A DNA stretch of 27,549 bases from contig UQLD01000027.1 in the NCBI GenBank assembly GCA_900541855.1, positions 1-27,549 of the forward strand, given 5' to 3'. Made by a program: the position numbers and the translations under genes. Under the pieces are notes generated by a model that was not told the origin of the DNA, searched no databases, and saw only the letters and a program-made list of their open reading frames with translations. Positions 10,200 to 16,783 of this stretch are shown piece by piece (positions within the stretch are counted from its first letter, which is position 1; every line of letters starts with the position of its first letter). Source of the DNA: an uncultured Collinsella sp. Lineage in GTDB: Bacteria > Actinomycetota > Coriobacteriia > Coriobacteriales > Coriobacteriaceae.

Positions 10200-11486
10200 T
10201 TACTTCCAGAATCGGTTGATGATCTGCTCGCGACCAGCGCCAACGCCAATGAACGTCACGCGGGTGTGTGCCAGATCCTCGATAAACGCCACGTAGTCCT
10301 GAGCCTCCTGCGGCAGCTCCTCAAAGCTGCGGCAGCCGGTGATATCGCACTTCCAGCCAGGAAGCTCCTCGTAGATGGGCTTGGCGTGCTCAAAGCGAAC
10401 CTGATGCTCGGGCACGCTGGTATAGCGCTCACCATCGACGTCGTAGGCCACGCACACCTTGATGGTGTCGAAAGCCGAAAGCACGTCGAGCTTGGTCATG
10501 GCGATATCGGTGAGGCCGTTGACGCGCGAGGCGTAGTTGGCGATGGGGCCGTCGAACCAGCCGCAGCGACGACGGCGACCGGTGGTCACGCCGTACTCGT
10601 AGCCCTCCTCGGTCAGCGTGTGACCGGCCTCGGACTCATAGGAAAGCTCGGTGGGCATGGGGCCCGAACCGACGCGGGTGATATAGGCCTTCATGACGCC
10701 CAGTACGCGGTCGACGTTCTTCATACCGACGCCGGAGCCGGTGATGGCGCCGCCGGCGGTGCAGTTGGAAGACGTCACGTACGGATAGGTACCGTGGTCG
10801 ATGTCGAGCAGCGTCGCCTGGGCGCCCTCAAACAGCAGGTCCTTGCCCTCGTCAATCATGTTGTTGAGCAGCAGACTCGTCTCGGTGATGTAGGGACGCA
10901 GGCGCTCGGCCATCGGCAGGTACTCGTCGCAAATCTGGTCCACGGTGTAGGTGGGCAGATTGTAGATGAGCTCGAGCTCGGGGTTCACGCGGGCGAGAGC
11001 GGTCTCCAGCTTGTCGCGGAACAGCGCCTCGTCCAGCATGTCCTGCATGCGCAGGCCGATGCGGGCCATCTTGTCCTGATAGCACGGACCGATACCGCGC
11101 TTGGTGGTACCGATGTTCTTCTTGCCGAGCTTCTGCTCAAAGGCGCCATCCAGATCAATGTGGTACGGCATGATGACATGCGCGTTGCCGCTAATCTTGA
11201 GGTTCTTGGTGGTGATGCCGTCGGCCTCGAACATGTCGATCTCCTCAAGGACAACCTTGGGGTTGACGACGCAGCCGTTACCGATCACCGACACGTGGTC
11301 GGAATACATGATGCCGGAAGGCACCTGGTGCAGGCCGTACTTCTTGCCGTTGACGACGATGGTGTGACCGGCGTTGTTGCCGCCCGAGTAGCGCACGACG
11401 GCATCGAAGTCGCCGGCGACCAGGTCGCAAATCTTACCCTTGCCCTCATCGCCCCACTGGGCACCGACCAAAACGGTTGACGGCAT
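10200..11486 (-). CDS. purA: Adenylosuccinate synthetase
   Basis: This 428-residue enzyme uses GTP and aspartate to convert IMP to adenylosuccinate, the first committed step to AMP. The family length is about 430. The conserved N-terminal GTP-binding motif GAQWGDEGKGK and the following SGGNNAGHT are intact, as are YLDIDHGTYPYVTSSN-like residues (LDIDHGTYPYVTSSN) and the TTGRRRRCGWFD motif. The ATG at 11486 has AAGGAG about six bases upstream. It lies 93 bases downstream of dnaB on the same strand and ahead of purD. The short gap from dnaB shows no clear terminator, so read-through from dnaB is possible. Confidence 0.97.
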   Translation of the reverse strand: MPSTVLVGAQWGDEGKGKICDLVAGDFDAVVRYSGGNNAGHTIVVNGKKYGLHQVPSGIMYSDHVSVIGNGCVVNPKVVLEEIDMFEADGITTKNLKISGNAHVIMPYHIDLDGAFEQKLGKKNIGTTKRGIGPCYQDKMARIGLRMQDMLDEALFRDKLETALARVNPELELIYNLPTYTVDQICDEYLPMAERLRPYITETSLLLNNMIDEGKDLLFEGAQATLLDIDHGTYPYVTSSNCTAGGAITGSGVGMKNVDRVLGVMKAYITRVGSGPMPTELSYESEAGHTLTEEGYEYGVTTGRRRRCGWFDGPIANYASRVNGLTDIAMTKLDVLSAFDTIKVCVAYDVDGERYTSVPEHQVRFEHAKPIYEELPGWKCDITGCRSFEELPQEAQDYVAFIEDLAHTRVTFIGVGAGREQIINRFWK

Positions 11487-11579
11487 GTTTACTCCTTACA
11501 TTCATGGACTGTCTACGCGCCACGCCGGCACGCAGAAGCACAAAACATTCCCAGTATACCCGTGCAACGGGTGCCTGTC

Positions 11580-12971
11580 CTACTCCTCGGCATGTGCCCC
11601 ATCAAGCTCATAGAACTTGGTGGATGCCGGCAGGAACATCAGGTCGACGTCGCCGATCGGGCCCGAACGGTTCTTGGCCACGACGATACGCGTAACGCCC
11701 TCGTCGGGTCGATCGTCGCGTGAGGCTTCGGCCTCGTCGGCGGAGCGGTCCAAGAACATAACGATATCGGCGTCCTGCTCGATAGAGCCCGATTCACGAA
11801 GGTCGGAAAGCTGCGGGCGCTTGCCGGTACGGGATTCGACCTGACGCGAGAGCTGCGACAGCGCGATGAGCGGGATCTTGAGCTCCTTGGCCATGATCTT
11901 CAGACCACGCGACATCTCCGAAACCTCGACGGTACGGCTCTCGGAGCGGCGTCCCGGCGGAGGACTCACCAGCTGCAGGTAGTCCAGGATGATGATTGCC
12001 TTCTCCTTGTTATGGAGCATACGGCGGCTCTTGGCGCGAATCTCGGTCACTGTGGTGCCGGGCGTATCGTCAATCAGAATATCCAGCTTGGACAAGGTCT
12101 GCGTGGCCTCGTTGATATTGGCCCACTGCTCGGGGCTAATGCGACCCATGCGGAAGTCACTGATTGAGATCATGGCATAGGCGCAAATCAGACGCTGGGC
12201 AATTTCCTTACCCGACATCTCCAGCGAGAAGAAGCCGACGGTATAACCAGCAGCGGCAGCGTTAAGTGCCAGGTTCAGGGCGAACGACGTCTTACCCACA
12301 GCAGGGCGGGCGCCGATGATGATGAGCTGACCCTCGCGAAAACCCATGAGCATGCGGTCGAGTGACGGGAAGCCGGTGGGCACGCCCGCCGCCTGACCAC
12401 CGGCCTGGCACACTTCCTCGGCCTCGTTATAGGCCTCGACCATAAACTCGGTCAGTGTCTTGTAGCTCGACTTGACCTCGCGTGCCGTAACCTTGAGCAG
12501 TTTGCTCTCGGCCAGCTCCACGACCTCTTTGGTGTCGGTGGGGGCGTTATAGGCCAGCGCGTTAATCTCGTTGGTGGCGCCGATCAGCTCGCGCAGCATC
12601 GAGTCGCGACGGACGATGGCGGCATGGTGCTGCCAGTTCACGAGCGACAGGGTCTGACCCATCAACTCCAAAATATACGCTTCGCCACCCACGGCATCGA
12701 GCTTGTTGATGCTTCGCAGGTAATCAATCAGCGAGATGGAGTCGATGGGAATGCGGCTGTTGTACATATCGACCATCGCGGTATAGATGGTCTTATGAAT
12801 GGGCCGGTAGAAGTCATCGGGCTGCAGCTCGACCTGGGCCTCTTCGACCACCTCGGGCGATAGCAGCATAGCGGCCAGTACATTGGCCTCTGCATCTTGG
12901 TTTTGGGGAAGACCCAACTTTGAGCCGCGGTCCTCAACCGTCAGCCCGGTCTCCCTATCGTCATATGCCAT
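11580..12971 (-). CDS. dnaB: Replicative DNA helicase DnaB
   Basis: This 463-residue hexameric helicase unwinds DNA ahead of the replication fork. The N-terminal helical domain (LPQNQDAEANVLAAMLLSPE) is followed by a linker and a RecA-type ATPase. Walker A is GARPAVGKT (about 220-228), Walker B is IIILDYLQLV, and the motif with SQLSRQVESR and the DLRESGSIEQDADIV segment are intact. No intein interrupts it; the length is normal. Three ATGs lie close together (12983, 12977, 12971). I chose 12971 (MAYDDRE) because GAGG lies six bases upstream. It follows the terminated rplI transcript by about 220 bases, so it probably has its own promoter, though I could not pick one with confidence. Confidence 0.96.
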   Translation of the reverse strand: MAYDDRETGLTVEDRGSKLGLPQNQDAEANVLAAMLLSPEVVEEAQVELQPDDFYRPIHKTIYTAMVDMYNSRIPIDSISLIDYLRSINKLDAVGGEAYILELMGQTLSLVNWQHHAAIVRRDSMLRELIGATNEINALAYNAPTDTKEVVELAESKLLKVTAREVKSSYKTLTEFMVEAYNEAEEVCQAGGQAAGVPTGFPSLDRMLMGFREGQLIIIGARPAVGKTSFALNLALNAAAAGYTVGFFSLEMSGKEIAQRLICAYAMISISDFRMGRISPEQWANINEATQTLSKLDILIDDTPGTTVTEIRAKSRRMLHNKEKAIIILDYLQLVSPPPGRRSESRTVEVSEMSRGLKIMAKELKIPLIALSQLSRQVESRTGKRPQLSDLRESGSIEQDADIVMFLDRSADEAEASRDDRPDEGVTRIVVAKNRSGPIGDVDLMFLPASTKFYELDGAHAEE

Positions 12972-13131
12972 GAGCATCCTCATTCATATCGCTTGCGAGC
13001 ATCCATAGTATCAGCCACGGTCCCAAAACGCGCCGCGCGCCGCCAATCATCACCGAACCAAACGGATGAACGGTCCTGCATATAGGACGTCGACGCAACG
13101 TTCACCATGACACCCACTCAGCGCAAAAAAC

Positions 13132-13164
13132 AAAAAGGCGCCCCGGTTTCCCAGAGCGCCCTTC
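13132..13164 (-). terminator. Intrinsic terminator of the rpsF-ssb-rpsR-rplI operon
   Basis: On the minus strand AAGGGCGC (about 13163-13156) pairs with GCGCCTTT (about 13141-13134), with one wobble, followed by a T-run (13136-13132). It lies about 32 bases after the rplI stop. Confidence 0.8.
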
Positions 13165-13195
13165 TTAGAACAAGATTGTTGCGTTGCAGCAAATA

Positions 13196-13735
13196 CTACT
13201 CGGCAGCAGCCTCAGTCTCGACCTCGGCGGTCTCGGCCTCGGCGACCTCAGCGGCCTCCTCGACCTCAGCCTCGGCAGCGAGCTCCTCGGCGGTAACGCC
13301 GACGAGAACGACAACCTCGGCCTTGATCTCGCGGTACAGCGAGATGGCAACGGTGTGGGCACCGGCAACCTTGATGGGCTTACCGAGCTCGACGCGCTTG
13401 CGGTCGATGTCCATACCGAGCTGAGCCTTGATGGCATCAGCGATCATAGCGGCGGTAACGGAGCCAAAGAGGATGCCCTCGTCGCCGACCTTGACGTCAA
13501 CGGTGACCGTCTTGCCCTCGAAGGCAGCCTTGGTCTCGTTGGCGGTAGCCAGACGGACGGCCTCGCGCTTGGCGATGTTGTTGCGACGCTCGTCAAGCTG
13601 CTTGAGGTTGCCCTTGGTGGCGGCAACAGCGAGCTTCTTGGGGAACAGGAAGTTCTCAGCGTAACCCTGAGCGACCTCTACGACGTCACCCTCGCCGCCC
13701 TTGCCCTTGATCTCATCGAGAAGAATAACCTTCAT
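13196..13735 (-). CDS. rplI: 50S ribosomal protein L9 with an Ala/Glu-rich tail
   Basis: L9 binds domain V of 23S rRNA at the base of the L1 stalk. The N-terminal domain is recognised by MKVILLDEIKGKGGEGDVVEV and YAENFLFPKKLA, followed by the connecting helix and the C-terminal RNA-binding domain. At 179 residues it is about 30 longer than usual L9 (about 149). The excess is a low-complexity tail of Ala, Glu and Val (from about residue 147), strongly acidic and probably disordered. The ATG at 13735 has AGGGAG eight bases upstream. It is the last gene of the rpsF operon and is followed by a terminator. Confidence 0.97.
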   Translation of the reverse strand: MKVILLDEIKGKGGEGDVVEVAQGYAENFLFPKKLAVAATKGNLKQLDERRNNIAKREAVRLATANETKAAFEGKTVTVDVKVGDEGILFGSVTAAMIADAIKAQLGMDIDRKRVELGKPIKVAGAHTVAISLYREIKAEVVVLVGVTAEELAAEAEVEEAAEVAEAETAEVETEAAAE

Positions 13736-13750
13736 GATGCGTCTCCCTTC

Positions 13751-14017
13751 TTAGCCGCGGTCGCGGTTGCCACGAGAGGAAACCACGGGGACGGTGTACG
13801 GCAGGAGAGCCATCTCGCGGGCGCGCTTGATGGCGTTGGCGATGTCATGCTGATGCTGCGTGCAAGCGCCAGTGACGCGACGGGGCTTGATCTTGCCACG
13901 GTCGGTCATGTACTTACGGAGAAGCTGAGTGTCCTTATAGTCGATGAACTCAGTGTTCTCCTTGCAGAACTGGCAGTACTTACGACGCGGCTGACGTGCA
14001 GAAAAATCATTAGCCAT
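13751..14017 (-). CDS. rpsR: 30S ribosomal protein S18, cysteine-containing form
   Basis: This 88-residue S18 pairs with S6 on the platform of the 30S subunit. The core IDYKDTQLLRKYMTDRGKI and PRRVTG are typical. It belongs to the cysteine-containing form: CQFC near the N-terminus plus Cys and His residues in the stretch after PRRVTG (ACTQHQH), which suggests zinc binding as described for C+ paralogues of ribosomal proteins. The ATG at 14017 (MANDFSARQ) is chosen over a frame extending to 14068 because AAAGGT lies upstream and the family starts here. It lies between ssb and rplI. Confidence 0.96.
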   Translation of the reverse strand: MANDFSARQPRRKYCQFCKENTEFIDYKDTQLLRKYMTDRGKIKPRRVTGACTQHQHDIANAIKRAREMALLPYTVPVVSSRGNRDRG

Positions 14018-14041
14018 GTCAAAATACCTTTCATTTGGCAA

Positions 14042-14057
14042 CTTCGGCGAACCGAAG
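14042..14057 (-). other. Small UUCG-loop hairpin between ssb and rpsR
   Basis: CTTCGG (14042-14047) and CCGAAG (14052-14057) form a 6-bp stem which on the minus strand closes a TTCG tetraloop, an unusually stable RNA hairpin. No T-run follows, so it is more likely a processing or stability element than a terminator. Confidence 0.5.
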
Positions 14058-14089
14058 CCGCCTCTCACTCAAAAATAGGTGAACAACCC

Positions 14090-14542
14090 TTAGAACGGGA
14101 TGTCCTCATCGTAGACGTCGACCGCGGGCGGCGTAGCCACCGGCGCGGCAGGACGTGCTGCAGGCGCGGGAGCTGCGGGGGCGTAACCGCCCTGGTCGTA
14201 GCCACCCTGGCCACCACGGGAGCTCATAAACTCGATCTCATCGACGATGACCTCAAGTTTGCTCCGGCGCTGGCCGTCGCGCTCCCAAGAGCTGTAGCGC
14301 AGCTTGCCCTCGATCGCGACCTTGTTTCCCTTTGCCAGGAAACGGCTCACGGCCTCGGCGCGGGTGCCGAACATGGTGCAGTCGACAAAGTTGGGATAGT
14401 CCTCCCACTCGCCAGTCTGCGCGTTGCGGCGACGATCGTTCACGGCGACGCCAAAGGACAGAACCTGGGTTCCGCCGGCTGTGGCGCGCAGCTCGGGATC
14501 GCGGGTGAGGTTACCGGTGATGTTCACTCGATTGATGCTCAT
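14090..14542 (-). CDS. ssb: Single-stranded DNA-binding protein
   Basis: This 150-residue SSB coats single-stranded DNA in replication and repair and recruits partner proteins through its tail. The OB-fold occupies about residues 1-108 (MSINRVNITGNLTRDPELR, and the FVDCTMFGTRAEAVSRFLAKG segment). A Gly/Ala/Pro-rich flexible linker follows, then the acidic tip DEDIPF, the conserved partner-binding peptide. The ATG at 14542 has GAGGAAG about ten bases upstream. It lies between rpsF and rpsR, the common bacterial arrangement. Confidence 0.97.
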   Translation of the reverse strand: MSINRVNITGNLTRDPELRATAGGTQVLSFGVAVNDRRRNAQTGEWEDYPNFVDCTMFGTRAEAVSRFLAKGNKVAIEGKLRYSSWERDGQRRSKLEVIVDEIEFMSSRGGQGGYDQGGYAPAAPAPAARPAAPVATPPAVDVYDEDIPF

Positions 14543-14590
14543 AACTCACTACTTCCTCTTGGGGCACAAGCCCAGTCCAAAACGACAGTC

Positions 14591-14884
14591 TTACTCCTGG
14601 TCGTCGCGACGGACGATCATGTGGCGGACCACAGCGTCGGTGATGCGCAGGACGCGATCAAGCTCGGCGATCTGGGTAGGATCTGCGTGGAAGTTGATGA
14701 GGGTGTAGTCACCATCGGTGAGGTCGTTGATCTCGTAGGCGAGCTTGCGCTTGCCCCACTCGTCAACGGAGTCGACCTTGCCAGCGCCCTCAGCGATCGT
14801 GGTATCGATACGCTTCATAACAGCGAGACGAGTCTCGGGGTCGAGCGACGGGTCAACAAAGAACAGCAGTTCATAAGCCTTCAT
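14591..14884 (-). CDS. rpsF: 30S ribosomal protein S6
   Basis: S6 (97 residues) binds S18 and the central domain of 16S rRNA. The sequence MKAYELLFFVDPSLDPE and the WGKRKLAYEINDLTDGDYTL segment are characteristic. The ATG at 14884 is chosen because AGGAGGTGACAAT precedes it, an excellent SD site; a longer frame to 14905 runs back across that site. It is the first gene of the operon rpsF-ssb-rpsR-rplI. Its leader has a good sigma-70-like promoter and a hairpin that may carry feedback control by S6:S18. Confidence 0.97.
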   Translation of the reverse strand: MKAYELLFFVDPSLDPETRLAVMKRIDTTIAEGAGKVDSVDEWGKRKLAYEINDLTDGDYTLINFHADPTQIAELDRVLRITDAVVRHMIVRRDDQE

Positions 14885-14910
14885 ATTGTCACCTCCTCTG
14901 GGCAAATGTG

Positions 14911-14939
14911 GCTTCAGGTCGTGAAGGTGCGCCTGAAGC
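14911..14939 (-). promoter_or_regulatory. Hairpin in the rpsF leader
   Basis: GCTTCAGG (14911-14918) pairs exactly with CCTGAAGC (14932-14939) around a 13-base loop, about 25 bases upstream of the rpsF ATG and downstream of the predicted promoter. Many bacteria carry an S6:S18-binding RNA motif in this place. The CCG triplet expected for that motif is not visible in this loop, so the assignment is open. Confidence 0.55.
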
Positions 14940-14955
14940 AGGAAAAGACTTGGTA

Positions 14956-14984
14956 ATAATATCTTTCAACCTCCTAGGTTGCAA
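14956..14984 (-). promoter_or_regulatory. Predicted sigma-70-type promoter of the rpsF operon
   Basis: On the minus strand TTGCAA (14984-14979) and TATTAT (14961-14956) are separated by 17 bases. This would give a leader of about 65 bases that contains the hairpin at 14911-14939. It is the best-scoring arrangement seen by eye in the region. Confidence 0.6.
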
Positions 14985-15344
14985 GAATATGCAGCTACAA
15001 CCTCATGACCTCCACATATGCCCATACTCGCACGACGTTTCATGCGCATTCCAACCAAATGCTGACCAAAAGCTTGACGGATCTGTGGACAAGATACGGT
15101 GCCGTGAGGACAAGCTGAGCCAAGTCGCAGGTCAACGGGCGCATGGTCGTGGTCACAAAATGCATACCAGTGGCCCACAGCACCACCCAAAGATTTTTAA
15201 ATTCATTGCCAAATCGCTTATAAATACCCCTTTTGAACAATTGAGTTGATCAACTACGCTGGTCGGAAGCCGTTTTTTGGCATCTCAAACCCCGCTGCAA
15301 CGCCAAACGCGGCCAAGCGTTTTAAAAAATGCCAACTTTTCTGT
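14985..15344. other. Gene-free stretch between the rpsF promoter and the serine tRNA promoter
   Basis: About 360 bases lie between two divergent promoters. Open frames here lack SD sites and recognisable protein features. The stretch becomes AT-rich near 15190-15240, and the exact 12-bp palindrome AGTTGATCAACT lies at 15244-15255. TGTGGACAA near 15085 resembles a DnaA box, but no cluster is present. Confidence 0.6.
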
Positions 15345-15372
15345 TTGCACTTTGCGATTCCTCGTGTATACT
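15345..15372 (+). promoter_or_regulatory. Promoter of the serine tRNA genes
   Basis: TTGCAC (15345-15350) and TATACT (15367-15372) are spaced by 16 bases, and the first tRNA starts 17 bases after the -10 element. This is close to the sigma-70 consensus. Confidence 0.75.
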
Positions 15373-15388
15373 GACTTTCGCATTTAAC

Positions 15389-15479
15389 GGAGAGTTGTCC
15401 GAGTGGCCGAAGGAGCACGATTGGAAATCGTGTAGGCGTCAAAAGCGTCTCCAGGGTTCAAATCCCTGACTCTCCGCCA
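15389..15479 (+). tRNA. tRNA-Ser(GGA)
   Basis: A complete class II tRNA of 91 bases with encoded CCA. The acceptor GGAGAGT pairs with ACTCTCC, the anticodon arm CACGA-TTGGAAA-TCGTG gives anticodon GGA, and a long variable arm and the TTCAAAT T-loop are present. It reads UCC and UCU codons. Confidence 0.97.
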
Positions 15480-15488
15480 GTTAATTCC

Positions 15489-15518
15489 AAAGCAGGCCTT
15501 CGAGCCTGCTTTGTTTTT
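15489..15518 (+). terminator. Hairpin between the two serine tRNAs
   Basis: AAAGCAGGC (15489-15497) pairs with GCCTGCTTT (15504-15512) and is followed by GTTTTT. It looks like an intrinsic terminator after the first tRNA. No separate promoter for the second tRNA is obvious, so termination may be partial, or the hairpin may be a processing site. Confidence 0.65.
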
Positions 15519-15527
15519 ACCCCACGC

Positions 15528-15618
15528 GGAGGGGTGGCAGAGTGGTTGAATGCGGCGGTCTCGAAAACCGTTTGGCCTGTATAAGGTCACGAGGGTTCGA
15601 ATCCCTCCTCCTCCGCCA
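15528..15618 (+). tRNA. tRNA-Ser(CGA)
   Basis: A complete class II tRNA of 91 bases with encoded CCA. The acceptor GGAGGGG pairs with CTCCTCC (one wobble). The anticodon arm GCGGT-CTCGAAA-ACCGT gives anticodon CGA, which reads UCG. The variable arm is long, and the T-arm is GAGGG-TTCGAAT-CCCTC. Confidence 0.97.
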
Positions 15619-15630
15619 TTTTGGTTGAGA

Positions 15631-15657
15631 AAGCTCCCGAGAATGGGAGCTTTTTTG
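15631..15657 (+). terminator. Intrinsic terminator after tRNA-Ser(CGA)
   Basis: AAGCTCCC (15631-15638) pairs with GGGAGCTT (15645-15652) around a six-base loop and is followed by a T-run. Confidence 0.9.
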
Positions 15658-15682
15658 TTTTGAGTCCCCAACAAGCAAACAC

Positions 15683-15818
15683 GGCGGAGGAGGAGGGATT
15701 CGAACCCGCCAGGGCCCGGAGCGTAAAGAAAACGCGCCCGTGGCGCGTTTTTAGCGCAGCGCGGTCGGCGCAAGCCGACCGGATAAATTTTGAGCGGAGC
15801 TCAAAATTTGGACATCCC
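15683..15818. repeat. Inverted copy of the tRNA-Ser 3' end followed by three strong hairpins
   Basis: Bases 15683-15707 are the reverse complement of the last 25 bases of tRNA-Ser(CGA) before its CA end (T-loop, T-stem and acceptor). Three hairpins follow: about 15730-15751 (AACGCGC/GCGCGTT), 15762-15780 (GGTCGGC-GCAA-GCCGACC) and 15784-15808 (AAATTTTGAG/CTCAAAATTT). The block closes with ATCCCTCCT, which can pair with AGGAGGGAT at its left end, so the whole stretch could fold as one multi-arm structure. It may be a tRNA-derived remnant, an attachment-site scar or a repeat element. Confidence 0.75.
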
Positions 15819-15987
15819 TCCTATTCGACCACGCCCCCATCGCGTTCAGCATCAACCCGGATCCCCAAACATGGAACCTATGACCGTACCCAGTCCCGAC
15901 CGTTTGCCGAGCAATAGGGTCGCAATCGGCGCCGAACATGTACTATGTACGGGCATTGTCTAAACCCGTAACTCAAAGGACCCCATC

Positions 15988-16677
15988 TTGCCCGTTGCCG
16001 CCGCTATGATCGTTACCGCACACGCCTCGGATGCCATGGTTGCCATCCCGTTTTGGCTCGAGATGTTCGCCGTCGTCGCGGCATCGATCTCGGGCGTGTT
16101 GGTCGCACGCGAGCACAAACTCGACCTGGTGGGCGCCGTCGCGCTCGCCGTGGTCTGTGGACTGGGCGGCGGTCTTTTGCGCGATATGACGCTGCAGGTG
16201 GGCAACGTCTACATCCTCAACCAACCGATGGCGCTCCCGCTCTCCATCGCCACCGCGGCCATCATCTACATCTTCCCGGCAATCGTCGACAAGCCCGAAA
16301 AGCTCATTCCCCTGCTCGATATCATCTCGGTGGGTATTTATGCGGCAACCGGCGCAGACAAGGCGCTGGTCTACGGCTTTGCGCCGGCGGTGTGCATCAT
16401 GATGGGCTTTTTTACCGCGGTGGGCGGCGGCATGCTGCGAGATGGTTTTATGGGTGTGGTGCCGGGTATCTTCCAACGCACCAACTTCTATGCCATCGCG
16501 GCCATCGCCGGATCGGCAAGCTATGTTTGCCTTGTCATGAGCGGCTTGGTCAGCAATGTCGTCGCACTGGTCGTTTGCGTCGTGGTGACCATGGGACTAC
16601 GCTGGCTGTCGCTGCGCTTTGATATCAAAAGCCCCACCGAGGATGACATCGCACGCTTTTTGCACCGCAAAAAGTAG
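15988..16677 (+). CDS. TRIC/UPF0126-family membrane protein
   Basis: A 229-residue integral membrane protein with about seven hydrophobic segments. It carries the two family repeats, each with the glycine-rich motif GGGxLRD (GLGGGLLRD at about 58-66 and AVGGGMLRD at about 144-152). The family includes trimeric intracellular cation channel homologues and proteins proposed to carry glycine; the substrate here is unknown. The start is a TTG at 15988 with AAAGGA seven bases upstream. The next ATG (16006) has no SD. A charged C-terminus (RFLHRKK) ends the protein. It stands alone between the tRNA genes and the bactofilin-like gene. Confidence 0.92.
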   Translation: MPVAAAMIVTAHASDAMVAIPFWLEMFAVVAASISGVLVAREHKLDLVGAVALAVVCGLGGGLLRDMTLQVGNVYILNQPMALPLSIATAAIIYIFPAIVDKPEKLIPLLDIISVGIYAATGADKALVYGFAPAVCIMMGFFTAVGGGMLRDGFMGVVPGIFQRTNFYAIAAIAGSASYVCLVMSGLVSNVVALVVCVVVTMGLRWLSLRFDIKSPTEDDIARFLHRKK

Positions 16678-16783
16678 GTGGCGCGGGCTCATCCTTCGAA
16701 ATGCAACCGAGAGGTTCTTTTAGAGCGCCCACGCGTTGGGTACCCTGTTAGGTGCATGTCGAGCATCTGACGAAGGATTCACT

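Larger units (their letters stand above)
15619..15987. other. Region between the serine tRNAs and the TRIC-type gene
   Basis: No credible protein gene lies in these ~370 bases. They hold the tRNA terminator (15631-15657), the tRNA-tail/hairpin block (15683-15818) and, near the right end, a TACGGG/CCCGTA hairpin at 15948-15970 in what is probably the leader of the next gene. Confidence 0.7.

Noticed and set aside
11580..12971. Intein in DnaB, a common insertion site
   Set aside because: Length is normal and Walker A and the following motifs are uninterrupted.
14908..15249. A 113-codon plus-strand frame upstream of the serine tRNAs
   Set aside because: It has no SD, an unconvincing composition, and overlaps the rpsF promoter and leader.
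14985..15344. Possible replication origin near dnaB and ssb, with a DnaA-box-like TGTGGACAA
   Set aside because: Only one imperfect box is visible, there is no cluster or AT-rich unwinding element next to it, and dnaA, dnaN and rpmH are absent.
15384..15773. A 129-codon minus-strand frame across the two serine tRNAs
   Set aside because: It is a conceptual translation of the antisense of tRNA genes (GGGIRTLV and RRVRDLNPG type peptides), a well-known false gene.
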